Shown here: piece by piece, positions 43,797-51,613 of the stretch
Layout: each line of letters starts with the position of its first letter
Position numbering within the stretch: the first letter of the stretch is position 1
Assembly (NCBI RefSeq): GCF_018617395.1
Contig: NZ_JACSKC010000004.1
Location: forward strand, 48,423 to 112,422
Direction: 5' to 3'
DNA length: 64,000 bases
From: Exiguobacterium sp. s48
GTDB lineage: Bacteria; Bacillota; Bacilli; Exiguobacteriales; Exiguobacteriaceae
Notes under the pieces: model-generated
Told to the model about the DNA's origin: nothing
The model's database searches: none
The model's input: only the letters and a program-made list of their open reading frames with translations
Translations under genes and position numbers: made by a program

Positions 43797-45032
43797 ATGA
43801 AATGGAAAGATATACCTAAACCAATAAAAGTTCGACTCGTGACATCATTTTTTAACCGTTCGGTCTCATTCGCCATCATGCCGTTCATGGCACTTCTCTT
43901 TGTCAAAGCGTTCAACGAATGGATAGCGGGAGTCTTCTTGATCTCGCTCGTCTGTCTCGGATACGTGATCGGGTTAATCGGGGGATACCTCGCCGATAAG
44001 TTTTCAAGAAAGCGACTTCTCGTGTTGACGGCCAGCCTCACGGCATCGATGTTTCTCGTCATGACGCTCAGTCTTCAGTTCGACCAGATGATCGTCTTTA
44101 TGATCGCCTATACGATTTTCACGGTCACGAATAACCTCGGGCGGCCTGCGATGAGTGCCATCATCATCGACGCGACAACACCTGAGAACCGAAAAGCCGT
44201 TTATGCGCTCGATTACTGGTTGATCAACCTCTCAATCACGATCGGGACGGCACTCGGGGGCTGGCTCTATGTCAGCAACCAACTGTTACTGTTTTGGATT
44301 TTGACGTTCACGTCGAGCATGTTGCCGATCGCGTACGCCATCTTCCTCGAAGACACGAAACGGACGTGGACGTCCCAAAAGCTCCGCCTCGTCTTCGTCG
44401 ACGTGTTCCAAAGCTATCAAATCGCCTGGCGTGACCGTCCGTTCGTCAAAGTCGTCTTCGGCTCGATGTGTATCCTCGCTGCCGAGTTCTCGATGGGTAG
44501 TTATGTCGCGGTCCGGCTCGCCGATTCATTCGAATCGCTCTCGATTGAATCATGGACAATCAATGGGGTGCGGATGATGAGTCTCATTCAAATCGAGAAC
44601 ACGCTCATCGTCGTCGCGTTGACGTTCTTCATTCAACGTCTCGCCTCCCGTTTCTCAAACAAGCATACGCTACTCGGCGGACTCGCGTTGTACACGATCG
44701 GATACGCCGTCATCACGAGTGCGAACTCGATGATGCTCCTCCTCGGTTTCATGCTCATCGCAACGTTCGGCGAATTGTTGTACTCGCCCGTATTGAATAC
44801 GGAGAAGGCGAACATGATGCCAGAAGACCGACGTGGTGCGTACTCGGCGTTTGCCGGAACGTCGTTCGCCGGTGCCGACTTCTTATCACGCTCGACGATT
44901 TTAATCGGGTCGCTCCTCACCCCGTTCATGATGAGCGTCTACATCGGACTGTTAGTCAGCTTCGGTTGCTTCCTCGTCTATAGCGGAATTTATGTAAAAG
45001 AAAAGCTCGTCCTACGACGAGCGGCGTCCTAA
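43797..45032 (+). CDS. MFS transporter
   Basis: A 411-aa, 12-helix major facilitator. The N-half has the loop GGYLADKFSRKRLLVL (about 62-77) matching MFS motif A (G-x-L-x-D-x-x-G-R-R/K). GGAAGGTG precedes the ATG at 43797; the earlier ORF start at 43755 lies upstream of the ribosome site. It is divergent from the SgrR-type regulator, which suggests it exports sugar or its derivative under sugar-phosphate stress (inference from context). Confidence 0.9.
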   Translation: MKWKDIPKPIKVRLVTSFFNRSVSFAIMPFMALLFVKAFNEWIAGVFLISLVCLGYVIGLIGGYLADKFSRKRLLVLTASLTASMFLVMTLSLQFDQMIVFMIAYTIFTVTNNLGRPAMSAIIIDATTPENRKAVYALDYWLINLSITIGTALGGWLYVSNQLLLFWILTFTSSMLPIAYAIFLEDTKRTWTSQKLRLVFVDVFQSYQIAWRDRPFVKVVFGSMCILAAEFSMGSYVAVRLADSFESLSIESWTINGVRMMSLIQIENTLIVVALTFFIQRLASRFSNKHTLLGGLALYTIGYAVITSANSMMLLLGFMLIATFGELLYSPVLNTEKANMMPEDRRGAYSAFAGTSFAGADFLSRSTILIGSLLTPFMMSVYIGLLVSFGCFLVYSGIYVKEKLVLRRAAS

Positions 45033-45034
45033 AC

Positions 45035-45070
45035 AAAAAACCATCCTTTCTCAGCGGAGGGATGGTTTTT
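45035..45070. terminator. Bidirectional terminator
   Basis: AAAAAACCATCC (45035-45046) with GGATGGTTTTT (45060-45070), between the MFS gene and the convergent 45069 gene. Confidence 0.88.
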
Positions 45071-45458
45071 AGTCGAGCTGTTGTTGGTACATCGCATAGA
45101 TCAAGGTCAACGCCCGGATGCAGAAGATTGTCGAGAAGCCGTAAATGCTCAGCTCGAGCAACGAAACGGATGGATATTGTAGGCCAAGGGAGACCACATA
45201 GCCTACCAAACAAAGCAAGACGACAAGTGTGATCGTCCACTCATCCGACTTCCGCTTCATCTTCTCGGCTAACCCCTTCTCTTCTTTTTCTACACGCTCC
45301 CGTTGCCAAAAGTAAAAGAAAACTGCATACATCGCAAACGAGATTCTCGGAACGTCGCCTAAGAGTAAATCAAAAATGATGAGACTTAAAAATAAGTATG
45401 TCCCCAATTGATAACCGCTCTTCATTTGAAGTCGCGAACGCAGTGGTCTGTTCGTCAT
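45069..45458 (-). CDS. Small four-helix membrane protein, paralogue of the 41656 gene
   Basis: A 129-aa protein: two helices (about 17-48), charged segment RERVEKEEKGLAEKMKRKSD, two helices (about 73-115), and IRALTLIYAMYQQQL. The layout and both segments match the 41656 protein. Its ATG overlaps the stop of the small ORF upstream (ATGA), so they are co-translated. The two paralogues flank the SgrR/MFS pair. Function unknown. Confidence 0.75.
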   Translation of the reverse strand: MTNRPLRSRLQMKSGYQLGTYLFLSLIIFDLLLGDVPRISFAMYAVFFYFWQRERVEKEEKGLAEKMKRKSDEWTITLVVLLCLVGYVVSLGLQYPSVSLLELSIYGFSTIFCIRALTLIYAMYQQQLD

Positions 45459-45613
45459 AATCCAATCACAGCTACGGTCAACCCACCGTAGACGAACCCG
45501 AGCACGATGGCACTGATGGCCATGCGCTTATATTGTGGATATTGATAAAGGGCAATCGCCCCACCAACGACGTGAACGAAGGCGACGATGAACGTCAAAA
45601 TCGGAAAAAGCAT
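45455..45613 (-). CDS. Small two-helix membrane protein, 52 aa
   Basis: ATG at 45613 after AGAGG; two hydrophobic helices (about 3-22 and 32-52) joined by YQYPQYKR. Its stop overlaps the start of the next gene in ATGA, evidence for real, coupled translation, and fits a promoter at 45614-45700 divergent from the TM2 gene. Unrecognised family. Confidence 0.65.
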   Translation of the reverse strand: MLFPILTFIVAFVHVVGGAIALYQYPQYKRMAISAIVLGFVYGGLTVAVIGL

Positions 45614-45717
45614 AAAGAACCTCTTTTCTTTTCAGGAAATCATGGAAATAAATCCATTTTCCGATATACTTGAGTGCGAACTCATTATAACAATTATGGA
45701 TAAGGAGTTGGAGTCCT

Positions 45718-46053
45718 ATGTATGATTCGCGTATGGATTTGACGACAGAAGAAATGTTACTCGTGAACAGCGAAGTCGAAAAACGAAAACGTAGCTTGCT
45801 CGTCGCCTACTTGCTTTGGTTTTTCCTCGGTGCATTTGGTGCGCATCGTTTCTATTTCAAAAAAATCGGTTCAGGAATCGCCATGGTCCTACTCGTCGTC
45901 TTGACGCTCGGTCTCGGTGCATTCATCACAGGCATTTGGGCACTCGTTGATGCATTTCTCATGCCGGGTTGGCAACAACGTGAAGTTGAGCAGATTGAGC
46001 GCGAGACGATTAAGCTGCTTCAAACCCGTTCTGATCGCTATACAGGATTCTAA
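45718..46053 (+). CDS. TM2-domain membrane protein
   Basis: A 111-aa protein. The TM2 domain (about 25-85) has two helices with LVAYLLWFFLGAFGAHRFYF and the family's G-A-H-R-F-Y motif, followed by GIWALVDAFLMPG. The N-terminal region is charged and the C-terminus is helical. AAGGAGTTGGAG precedes the ATG. TM2 proteins are widespread small membrane proteins of unclear role. It is followed by a strong terminator. Confidence 0.88.
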   Translation: MYDSRMDLTTEEMLLVNSEVEKRKRSLLVAYLLWFFLGAFGAHRFYFKKIGSGIAMVLLVVLTLGLGAFITGIWALVDAFLMPGWQQREVEQIERETIKLLQTRSDRYTGF

Positions 46054-46057
46054 TCAA

Positions 46058-46093
46058 AAAAGACGATTGAGGCATTTGCCCCAATCGTCTTTT
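46058..46093. terminator. Bidirectional terminator
   Basis: AAAAGACGATTG (46058-46069) with CAATCGTCTTTT (46082-46093), a perfect 12-base stem between convergent genes. Confidence 0.9.
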
Positions 46094-46670
46094 AGCGTTC
46101 TGTTAAGTAGAAGGCGAAGTCCCGTGACTTTCGCTCTTTCACCGCATTATGAATCCAGAGCCACGCCAACCCTTCGAGCTCACGAGCAAGCTTCAGACCG
46201 TGGAGTGGATGTGTATCGAAGCCGATTTTGTTTGATAGCTCGACGACAAGCCCCACCGCTTCCTCATCTTCACCCGCGACGAACATGACGGACCCATTCG
46301 GATCGCCTAAATTCTCGACCCCGGTCTGATTGAACGCCTTCACAACTTTCGTATCCGGAATGAGTCGCTGTAAATACTCCGCACCCGATACCCCGTCCGG
46401 TCGCTCGACTTCGTTAAATTCGATGGCGATTGGATTCGTCACATCAATCAATACTTTCCCATCTAGTCCGTCGAGTGTCGGTAACAGGTCGACCGCTGCC
46501 GCGAACGGCGTACATAGCAATAAAACATCACTCGTCGAGGCGACCTCTTGTAAGGTCAACGTCCCTTCCCGCTCTGTACGTGTTCCATACAACACCTCAT
46601 AACCGGCCTGTTCGAATCGCTCCCCGAGCGTGCGTCCGACTTTCCCGGCACCTAAGATTCCGAGTTTCAT
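46092..46670 (-). CDS. NADPH-dependent F420 reductase-like oxidoreductase
   Basis: A 192-aa single-domain Rossmann protein: MKLGILGAGKVGRTLGERF (about 1-19) is the dinucleotide site; GTRTEREG near residue 30 suggests NADP preference; VVKAFNQTG (about 109-117) is the family's K-A-F-N signature. In organisms without coenzyme F420 these proteins reduce other substrates; a true role is unknown. Follows the DUF1269-like gene by four bases, so an operon of two. Confidence 0.87.
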   Translation of the reverse strand: MKLGILGAGKVGRTLGERFEQAGYEVLYGTRTEREGTLTLQEVASTSDVLLLCTPFAAAVDLLPTLDGLDGKVLIDVTNPIAIEFNEVERPDGVSGAEYLQRLIPDTKVVKAFNQTGVENLGDPNGSVMFVAGEDEEAVGLVVELSNKIGFDTHPLHGLKLARELEGLAWLWIHNAVKERKSRDFAFYLTER

Positions 46671-46673
46671 GTC

Positions 46674-47147
46674 TCACAACTCCTCGTCTGTCCGTGTGAC
46701 CGTTCCTCCAAATTCTTCTGCGAGCCCATCTAAAATCGATGGATCGAACTCCTCCCCGATGGCCATGACGCCCGTCTGACCCGGTTCGATGTTTCCGACC
46801 GTTCGTTTAAACGTATCTTGAATCCCTTGCATATGCTTCACGTCTTTCGTACCACCGATGAGACCACCTGTGAGTGTCCCGAATAAGATTCCGAACGGAC
46901 CCCCGAGGATTCCGACCGCCATCCCGATGAGTGCACCTTTCGTCGACTTGTTGACCGGTGCGAGCTGCGCCGCATCCTCAAACGAGAACGCCCCGTTCTC
47001 TTCACGCTTGATGACGACCAATTGTTCGAAACCGACGAGTCCATCCGAATGGTACTTTTTCAGCTTACTAAACGCCTGATACGAGATTGATTCTTCTGGG
47101 AACGTGAATGTAACGATATGATACGGTTGTTTTTCCTTTTTAGCCAT
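46674..47147 (-). CDS. DUF1269-like protein with glycine-rich membrane segment
   Basis: A 157-aa protein with an N-terminal ferredoxin-like part (VTFTFPEESISYQAFSKL), then STKGALIGMAVGILGGPFGI and further glycine-zipper sequence to about residue 105, and a C-terminal acidic part. DUF1269-type proteins have this layout and are often stress-induced. GGAGGAATG precedes the ATG at 47147. A GGGTAA with upstream GTTACT (47187-47213, - strand) resembles a sigma-B promoter, weakly. Confidence 0.75.
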   Translation of the reverse strand: MAKKEKQPYHIVTFTFPEESISYQAFSKLKKYHSDGLVGFEQLVVIKREENGAFSFEDAAQLAPVNKSTKGALIGMAVGILGGPFGILFGTLTGGLIGGTKDVKHMQGIQDTFKRTVGNIEPGQTGVMAIGEEFDPSILDGLAEEFGGTVTRTDEEL

Positions 47148-47307
47148 GAAACATTCCTCCTCTAAGGTAGACAGCATGACACGCACTTACCCTATCCTTT
47201 TTCCCCGAGTAACTTGTAAATAATCTACATTAACAAATCAATCGGTGAGGATGTTTTATGTACTTATTATGGTAAAATTTACATATCAACTCATAAGGAG
47301 CTTTGTT

Positions 47308-47490
47308 ATGCAACGTACACTTCGTAAGTCGGCGACCGACCGCTCCTTGTCTGGAGTATGTGGTGGGATTGCTGAATACTTTGGTATTTCTTCAATCGGA
47401 GTTCGACTCGTCTTTTTGATTCTGCCAGGGAGTTTCTTGCTTTATATGATTTTGACGAATTCCATGAAAGATGAACCACGCTATCTATAA
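47308..47490 (+). CDS. PspC-domain protein
   Basis: A 60-aa PspC protein: RTLRKSATDRSLSGVCGGIA (about 3-22) is the family signature, followed by one helix (about 36-52). PspC-domain proteins act in phage-shock and envelope stress regulation, usually as larger proteins; a stand-alone domain is common in Firmicutes. AAGGAG precedes the ATG at 47308. It is divergent from the DUF1269-like gene. Confidence 0.9.
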   Translation: MQRTLRKSATDRSLSGVCGGIAEYFGISSIGVRLVFLILPGSFLLYMILTNSMKDEPRYL

Positions 47491-47493
47491 GAA

Positions 47494-47525
47494 AACGCGA
47501 AAGCTGTTAGCTTCCGCGTTTTTCT
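47494..47525. terminator. Bidirectional terminator
   Basis: AACGCG-a-AAGCT-gtt-AGCTT-c-CGCGTT hairpin followed by TTTCT. Confidence 0.8.
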
Positions 47526-47526
47526 A

Positions 47527-48873
47527 TTAGGCATTCACTTTATCTTTCATCGCTTCAAGCGCTCCACTGTTCAGGAAGTACCATGGTTTGTTGTAGTGTG
47601 GTTGGAAGAAGAAGTCGACATAGGCGAGTTCTTCGATTGTCATCTCGTTTTGGATGGCTAGCGAGAGCGTGTTGACCGCTTGCGTCAAATCCGCTTTTGA
47701 TAACACTTGTCCACCGACAATTCGGTGTGTTTCTTTTTCATAGACGAGTTTGAATTCGACTTTCTCTGCGGTCGGCATGAACTCCGGACGATACGCATCC
47801 TCGATGACGACACTTTCGACGTCGAGTCCAAAGAGCGCTGCCGCTTCTTCCGTCAAACCAGACGACGCGATATTCCAGTCATAGAGTCGAAGTCCTGACG
47901 TTCCTTGTGTCCCTTGGTAGCGGACGCGTGGATGCATCATATTTTCCGCGACGAGCGTTCCCATGCGGACAGCGTTCGTCGCAAGTGGGATATAGGCATG
48001 TGTGCGTGCCGGGTTGTAGTAGACGGCACAGCTGTCACCTGCCGCAAAGATGTCCGGGTTGCTCGTACGCATATATTCGTCGACGATGATGGCACCGTTT
48101 CCGAGCATGTCGACCTGTCCTTCAAGGAGCCCTGTGTTCGGACGGAATCCGACACAGAGAATGACGAGATCCGCTTCGAATTCACCTTTGTCCGTCACGA
48201 CATGTGTTACATTTCCATCTGTACCACGGAACGCCTCGACCGTCTGACCGAGTTCAAGGTCGATTCCGCGACTGGTCATGTCTGTTTCTAATTGATCCGT
48301 GAACGACTTATCGAGATATTTGTTCAAGATGCGGTCGGCACTATCGATGAAGGTGACATGTTTCCCGTATGCTTCGAACGCCTCGACGAGTTCGACCCCG
48401 ATATAGCCCGCCCCAATGACAGCAATCTTCGTCGCATCTGTCGCACGCTCGATGATGCGTTGGGCATGCGCATAGTTTTTACAGAGCTCGATTCCATTCA
48501 TTTCGATTCCTGGGAGCGTTGGGACGATCGGCCATGAACCCGTCGTAACAATCAAGCGATCATACGTGTCATGCACGTCTTCCCCGGTCTCAAGATTTTT
48601 GGCGTGGACCGTCTTCGCTTCAGCATCGATCGACAAGACGTCATGTTTCATGCGCATCGTTGCACCGAGTTCTTCAAGTTCACGTGGAGACGAGTAGAAT
48701 AACTCTTCCGCACGTTGGACGACCCCACCGACGTGGAGCGCAATCCCACACGAGAGGAAGCTGACGTTGTCGTTCCGCTCGTAAACGGTGATATCGAGAT
48801 TGTCGTGCTTGGCGAGTAATCCTTTGACTGCTGCTGTCCCTGCGTGTGTACATCCAATGACTGCGATTTTCAT
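47527..48873 (-). CDS. nox: FAD-dependent NADH oxidase (Nox/CoA-disulfide reductase family)
   Basis: A 448-aa flavoenzyme that oxidises NADH, probably reducing O2 to water. It has the N-terminal FAD motif IAVIGCTHAGTAAV, active-site C42 in VSFLSCGIALHVGG (the redox cysteine of this family), a second dinucleotide motif VIGAGYIGVELVEAF (about 152-166) and FAAGDSCAVYYNP. AGGAGAG precedes the ATG. Two Rex-like sites in its promoter fit NADH-responsive control, since Rex releases DNA when NADH rises. Confidence 0.9.
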   Translation of the reverse strand: MKIAVIGCTHAGTAAVKGLLAKHDNLDITVYERNDNVSFLSCGIALHVGGVVQRAEELFYSSPRELEELGATMRMKHDVLSIDAEAKTVHAKNLETGEDVHDTYDRLIVTTGSWPIVPTLPGIEMNGIELCKNYAHAQRIIERATDATKIAVIGAGYIGVELVEAFEAYGKHVTFIDSADRILNKYLDKSFTDQLETDMTSRGIDLELGQTVEAFRGTDGNVTHVVTDKGEFEADLVILCVGFRPNTGLLEGQVDMLGNGAIIVDEYMRTSNPDIFAAGDSCAVYYNPARTHAYIPLATNAVRMGTLVAENMMHPRVRYQGTQGTSGLRLYDWNIASSGLTEEAAALFGLDVESVVIEDAYRPEFMPTAEKVEFKLVYEKETHRIVGGQVLSKADLTQAVNTLSLAIQNEMTIEELAYVDFFFQPHYNKPWYFLNSGALEAMKDKVNA

Positions 48874-48918
48874 ATGAGTCGTCTCTCCTTTTATGTTAGA
48901 CAGTACGTTTCGTTTTTA

Positions 48919-48936
48919 TTGTGATAAATATCACAT
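48919..48936. promoter_or_regulatory. Rex-like operator 1 (nox leader)
   Basis: TTGTGATAAATATCACAT matches TTGTGAA-W4-TTCACAA at 15 of 18 positions and is a strong palindrome. It also fits a Crp/Fnr-type TGTGA-N6-TCACA site, so the Crp/Fnr protein at 10613 is an alternative. Confidence 0.6.
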
Positions 48937-48950
48937 TTACTTCTTGACCT

Positions 48951-48968
48951 TAGTGTACTATTTCACAA
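48951..48968. promoter_or_regulatory. Rex-like operator 2 over the nox -10
   Basis: TAGTGTACTATTTCACAA matches the Rex consensus at 15 of 18 positions. On the - strand it covers the -10 TACACT (48957-48952), placed 17 bases from -35 TTGAAC (48980-48975). Confidence 0.55.
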
Positions 48969-49043
48969 TATAAGGTTCAACGACTATGCTCACTATTTCA
49001 CGTAAAAGTGTCTAAAGTTTGAACAGCAAAAATCCGCTCATTC

Positions 49044-49334
49044 TCATGACCGGACTCGTCGCTTTTTCAATAGATGATAGCTTATTACAAATAGATGCAC
49101 GATCAAACCGAAGACGTTCATGCAAAGTCCGACGACCGCCCACCACAGTGCTCCCCAGCCGTACCCAAACGTCAGACTGCCAATTAGTAGTATATAGCCA
49201 CTTACGGCCAATACTGTATTTAAGATTAATGGAAAAGGCCTTTGTTTTTTCGTTCGAATCATTTGATATGTTGAAATGATGACTCCCAGTGTGAGTCCAA
49301 ACAGCAGTACGAGCAAAATGGTGATGTCATTCAT
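49044..49334 (-). CDS. Small three-helix membrane protein, 96 aa
   Basis: Hydrophobic segments at about 4-22, 40-58 and 60-88, with a basic end LLKKRRVRS. VLAVSGYILLIGSLTFGYGW and the following W-x-A-L-G-W-like stretch match the protein encoded upstream at 49372, so the two are paralogues. They are separated by about 37 bases on the same strand. Unrecognised family. Confidence 0.65.
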   Translation of the reverse strand: MNDITILLVLLFGLTLGVIISTYQMIRTKKQRPFPLILNTVLAVSGYILLIGSLTFGYGWGALWWAVVGLCMNVFGLIVHLFVISYHLLKKRRVRS

Positions 49335-49371
49335 CCTTATTTACCTCCATAACTTGATTGGAAAGACGCTT

Positions 49372-49632
49372 TCAAGACTGTCCCTCACGTCTTATTTTCA
49401 GCTTCTGATAAATGACAATGCCAACGTGAAGAATCATACCAAGTACGTACAAGATCAACCCTAGTGCAATCCAACCGAGTGCATCCCAACCACGTACGAT
49501 TGTCATTCCGACAAGAAATAAGATATAGCCAGTTACGAGTAGCAACGACGAGACGAGGAATTGACGTCGCAATCGAGATTTGATAGAGAAAAACAAGAAA
49601 AGTAGTAGGATGGTTGTCAGAGCGCCTAGCAA
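49372..49632 (-). CDS. Small three-helix membrane protein, 86 aa, with questionable start
   Basis: Paralogue of the 49044 protein; TGYILFLVGMTIVRGWDALG matches it. The ORF as written starts at a TTG (49632) with poor spacing to GGAG. An ATG at 49665 with GGGGGAGG upstream is in the same frame and gives exactly the 44 residues before the conserved block that the paralogue has, but codon 3 is TGA. So the gene may carry a nonsense mutation near its start, or use the TTG. Basic C-terminus KIRREGQS. Confidence 0.5.
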   Translation of the reverse strand: MLGALTTILLLFLFFSIKSRLRRQFLVSSLLLVTGYILFLVGMTIVRGWDALGWIALGLILYVLGMILHVGIVIYQKLKIRREGQS

Positions 49633-49768
49633 TATAAAGTCTTCTCCGTTGTACTCTCAAATCATCGTGCCTCCCCCTTCACTGTGCGACTCATTTTATT
49701 GTAACACATGAAATGGAAAATTATCTCAATCACTCATACCGTATGACATCAGCTTGAAACGACAAAAA

Positions 49769-49797
49769 AAGCATCATTCCAATTACGGAACGATGCT
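49769..49797 (-). terminator. Terminator of the rex-tatAC operon
   Basis: AGCATCATTCC/GGAACGATGCT stem with six-base loop, followed on the - strand by TTTTTTTGTC; it overlaps the end of tatC. Confidence 0.8.
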
Positions 49798-50585
49798 CAT
49801 TTCTCATTCATCTGTTTCATTAAATCCATCTGTTCTTGCACCATCGCCTCTTTTTCCCGACGCAGCACCCCTTTGTAGGCGACGCGTGAAATCGATAAAC
49901 TGATTTCATATAGGAAGAAGAGTGGCAATGATACCATGAGGTGCGATGTCAAATCCGGCGGTGTGATGAATGCCGCGACCACGAATAGCGCAAAATACGC
50001 ATACTTACGAATCTTCGATAAGAAGTACGGTGTCACGACACCGATTCGAGTGAGGAACATCGTCACGACCGGCAATTGGAACAATAGACCGAACGGGATC
50101 GTCAGTTGCAACAAGAACGTGAAGTAATTGTTCGCCCCGATGATTTGTTCGAGTCCGAGGTCTTGCCCGAGGTCCGTCGAGATATCGAGGACGAGCGGGA
50201 ACAACCAGTAGTAGGCGAACGCAAGACCGATCAAGAACAGTCCGAAGATGATCGGGATATAGGCGAGCGTGCCTTTCCGTTCATTCGGATGCAGACCGGG
50301 TGCGACAAACGCCCACACTTGATACAGTAGGAATGGGCTCGCTGCAATCAGACCGATAATGAGCGCCAAGTTCAAGTAAATCATGAGCGGGTCCGCGACC
50401 CCAAAGGCGTTCAGTTCGAGCCCGCGTTCGACGAGATCTTCTTGCAAGTACGCGAGTACATATTTGACACTCGGCAAAGCCATCAAAAAGAAGGCAAAGA
50501 CGACAAATGCAGATAGCATCAGTCGTCTCCGCAGCTCTGTCAAGTGATCGGTGAGTTCCCGCTCTTGATCAGGTTGATGATTCAT
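49797..50585 (-). CDS. tatC: Sec-independent protein translocase TatC
   Basis: A 262-aa, six-helix membrane protein that binds twin-arginine signal peptides and exports folded proteins. LTDHLTELRRRLM near the N-terminus carries the conserved H-L-x-E-L-R-x-R, and YQVWAFVAPGLHPNERK has the family F-x-x-P-G-L-x-x-x-E-R motif. Full length, with an extra acidic C-terminal tail. It is next to a TatA, forming a minimal TatAC system as in Firmicutes. Confidence 0.97.
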   Translation of the reverse strand: MNHQPDQERELTDHLTELRRRLMLSAFVVFAFFLMALPSVKYVLAYLQEDLVERGLELNAFGVADPLMIYLNLALIIGLIAASPFLLYQVWAFVAPGLHPNERKGTLAYIPIIFGLFLIGLAFAYYWLFPLVLDISTDLGQDLGLEQIIGANNYFTFLLQLTIPFGLLFQLPVVTMFLTRIGVVTPYFLSKIRKYAYFALFVVAAFITPPDLTSHLMVSLPLFFLYEISLSISRVAYKGVLRREKEAMVQEQMDLMKQMNEK

Positions 50586-50588
50586 GGC

Positions 50589-50807
50589 TTACTGCTCTTT
50601 CTTTTCGATAGCTTTCTTGTCATTCTCGTCGTGCTCGCTCATCATGCCATTCGTTGCATTTTTGAACTCACGAAGCGTTTGCCCGGCCGCGCGACCAAAC
50701 TCCGGCAATTTCTTCGGTCCGAAGAGAATAAGCGCGATGATGGCGATGACGAAAATACTGACGCCACCAGGCATACCGACGACGAGTGATGATGCTAGTA
50801 ATTCCAT
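50589..50807 (-). CDS. tatA: Twin-arginine translocase TatA
   Basis: A 72-aa TatA pore subunit: one membrane helix (about 15-30), the FGPKKLPEFGR hinge (about 29-39), an amphipathic helix and a charged tail (EHDENDKKAIEKKEQ). The longer-than-usual N-terminus ([14 protein letters not shown]) is a TatAy-like trait. GAGGGGG precedes the ATG. It overlaps the end of rex by one base and is followed four bases later by tatC. Confidence 0.95.
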   Translation of the reverse strand: MELLASSLVVGMPGGVSIFVIAIIALILFGPKKLPEFGRAAGQTLREFKNATNGMMSEHDENDKKAIEKKEQ

Positions 50808-51463
50808 TATTGATGGACCCCCTCAGCGGTTGGATAGTGTTGCATAAAGTAAATGAGTGACTGCAGCTCAATCGACAAATCGATGTGATGGACGCGAACC
50901 GTGTCCGGTACGGTGAGTCGTGCCGGTGTGAAGTTCAAGATGCCCTTGATTCCGAAACGGACCAAGTCGTCTGCGACGGACTGCGCATAGGCAGAAGGTA
51001 CCGTCAAAATGGCGACGTCGATCTTGTTTTGCTTCATAATTTGTTCCATCTCATCGACGTGATGAATTGGGACGCCTGACATCGTCGTGCCGACTTTTGT
51101 CTCGTCTGCGTCGAACCCGACGACGATATGTGTGTTATTGTTTTTAAGGAAGTTATAGTTGACGAATGCCGTCCCAAGGTGACCGACCCCGACCAAGGCG
51201 ACATTCGTAATCTCGTCCTGATTCAGTGTCTTTCGGAAAAAGTCTAACAGATACTGCACGTTATAGCCATATCCCTTTTTACCGAGCGCACCGAAGTACG
51301 AGAAATCACGGCGAATCGTAGCCGAATCGACCTTGACCGCCTCACTCAGTTCTGCTGAAGAGACACGCTGTTTCCCTGACGCGTGCAGGCTTTGAATAAA
51401 TCGATAGTATAGTGGCAACCGTTTGGCTGTCGCTTGTGGAATCTTTGGTTCGTTTTGACTCAA
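50807..51463 (-). CDS. rex: Redox-sensing transcriptional repressor Rex
   Basis: A 218-aa NADH/NAD+-sensing repressor. N-terminal winged HTH (about 10-85) with [20 protein letters not shown], then the Rossmann domain with [17 protein letters not shown] (about 87-103) and the swapped C-terminal helix. The start is a TTG at 51463 after AAGGAGG (nine bases). Rex represses NADH-consuming genes when NAD+ is plentiful; the nox promoter here has two matching sites. First gene of the rex-tatA-tatC operon, matching B. subtilis ydiH-tatAyCy. Confidence 0.96.
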   Translation of the reverse strand: MSQNEPKIPQATAKRLPLYYRFIQSLHASGKQRVSSAELSEAVKVDSATIRRDFSYFGALGKKGYGYNVQYLLDFFRKTLNQDEITNVALVGVGHLGTAFVNYNFLKNNNTHIVVGFDADETKVGTTMSGVPIHHVDEMEQIMKQNKIDVAILTVPSAYAQSVADDLVRFGIKGILNFTPARLTVPDTVRVHHIDLSIELQSLIYFMQHYPTAEGVHQ

Positions 51464-51522
51464 CGGAAAGAGCCTCCTTTTTACGACACGTTACAAACGA
51501 ATCTGAATTTCATACACCTTGA

Positions 51523-51540
51523 TTGTAAACGAATTCACAT
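51523..51540. promoter_or_regulatory. Rex-like site between rex and the ABC-F gene
   Basis: TTGTAAACGAATTCACAT matches the Rex consensus at 14 of 18 positions, in the 150-base divergent gap. It may mediate autoregulation. Weaker than the nox sites. Confidence 0.4.
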
Positions 51541-51613
51541 GACCACTCAACGAATATACCTAAAATCGCTGAAAAATACAGTATACTAAATAGAGAGAAA
51601 GGGGTTTTTTCAC

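Noticed and set aside
49657..49659. TGA at codon 3 as a selenocysteine or recoding site
   Set aside because: No downstream hairpin, no selenoprotein family and no known recoding signal; a mutation or alternative start is simpler.
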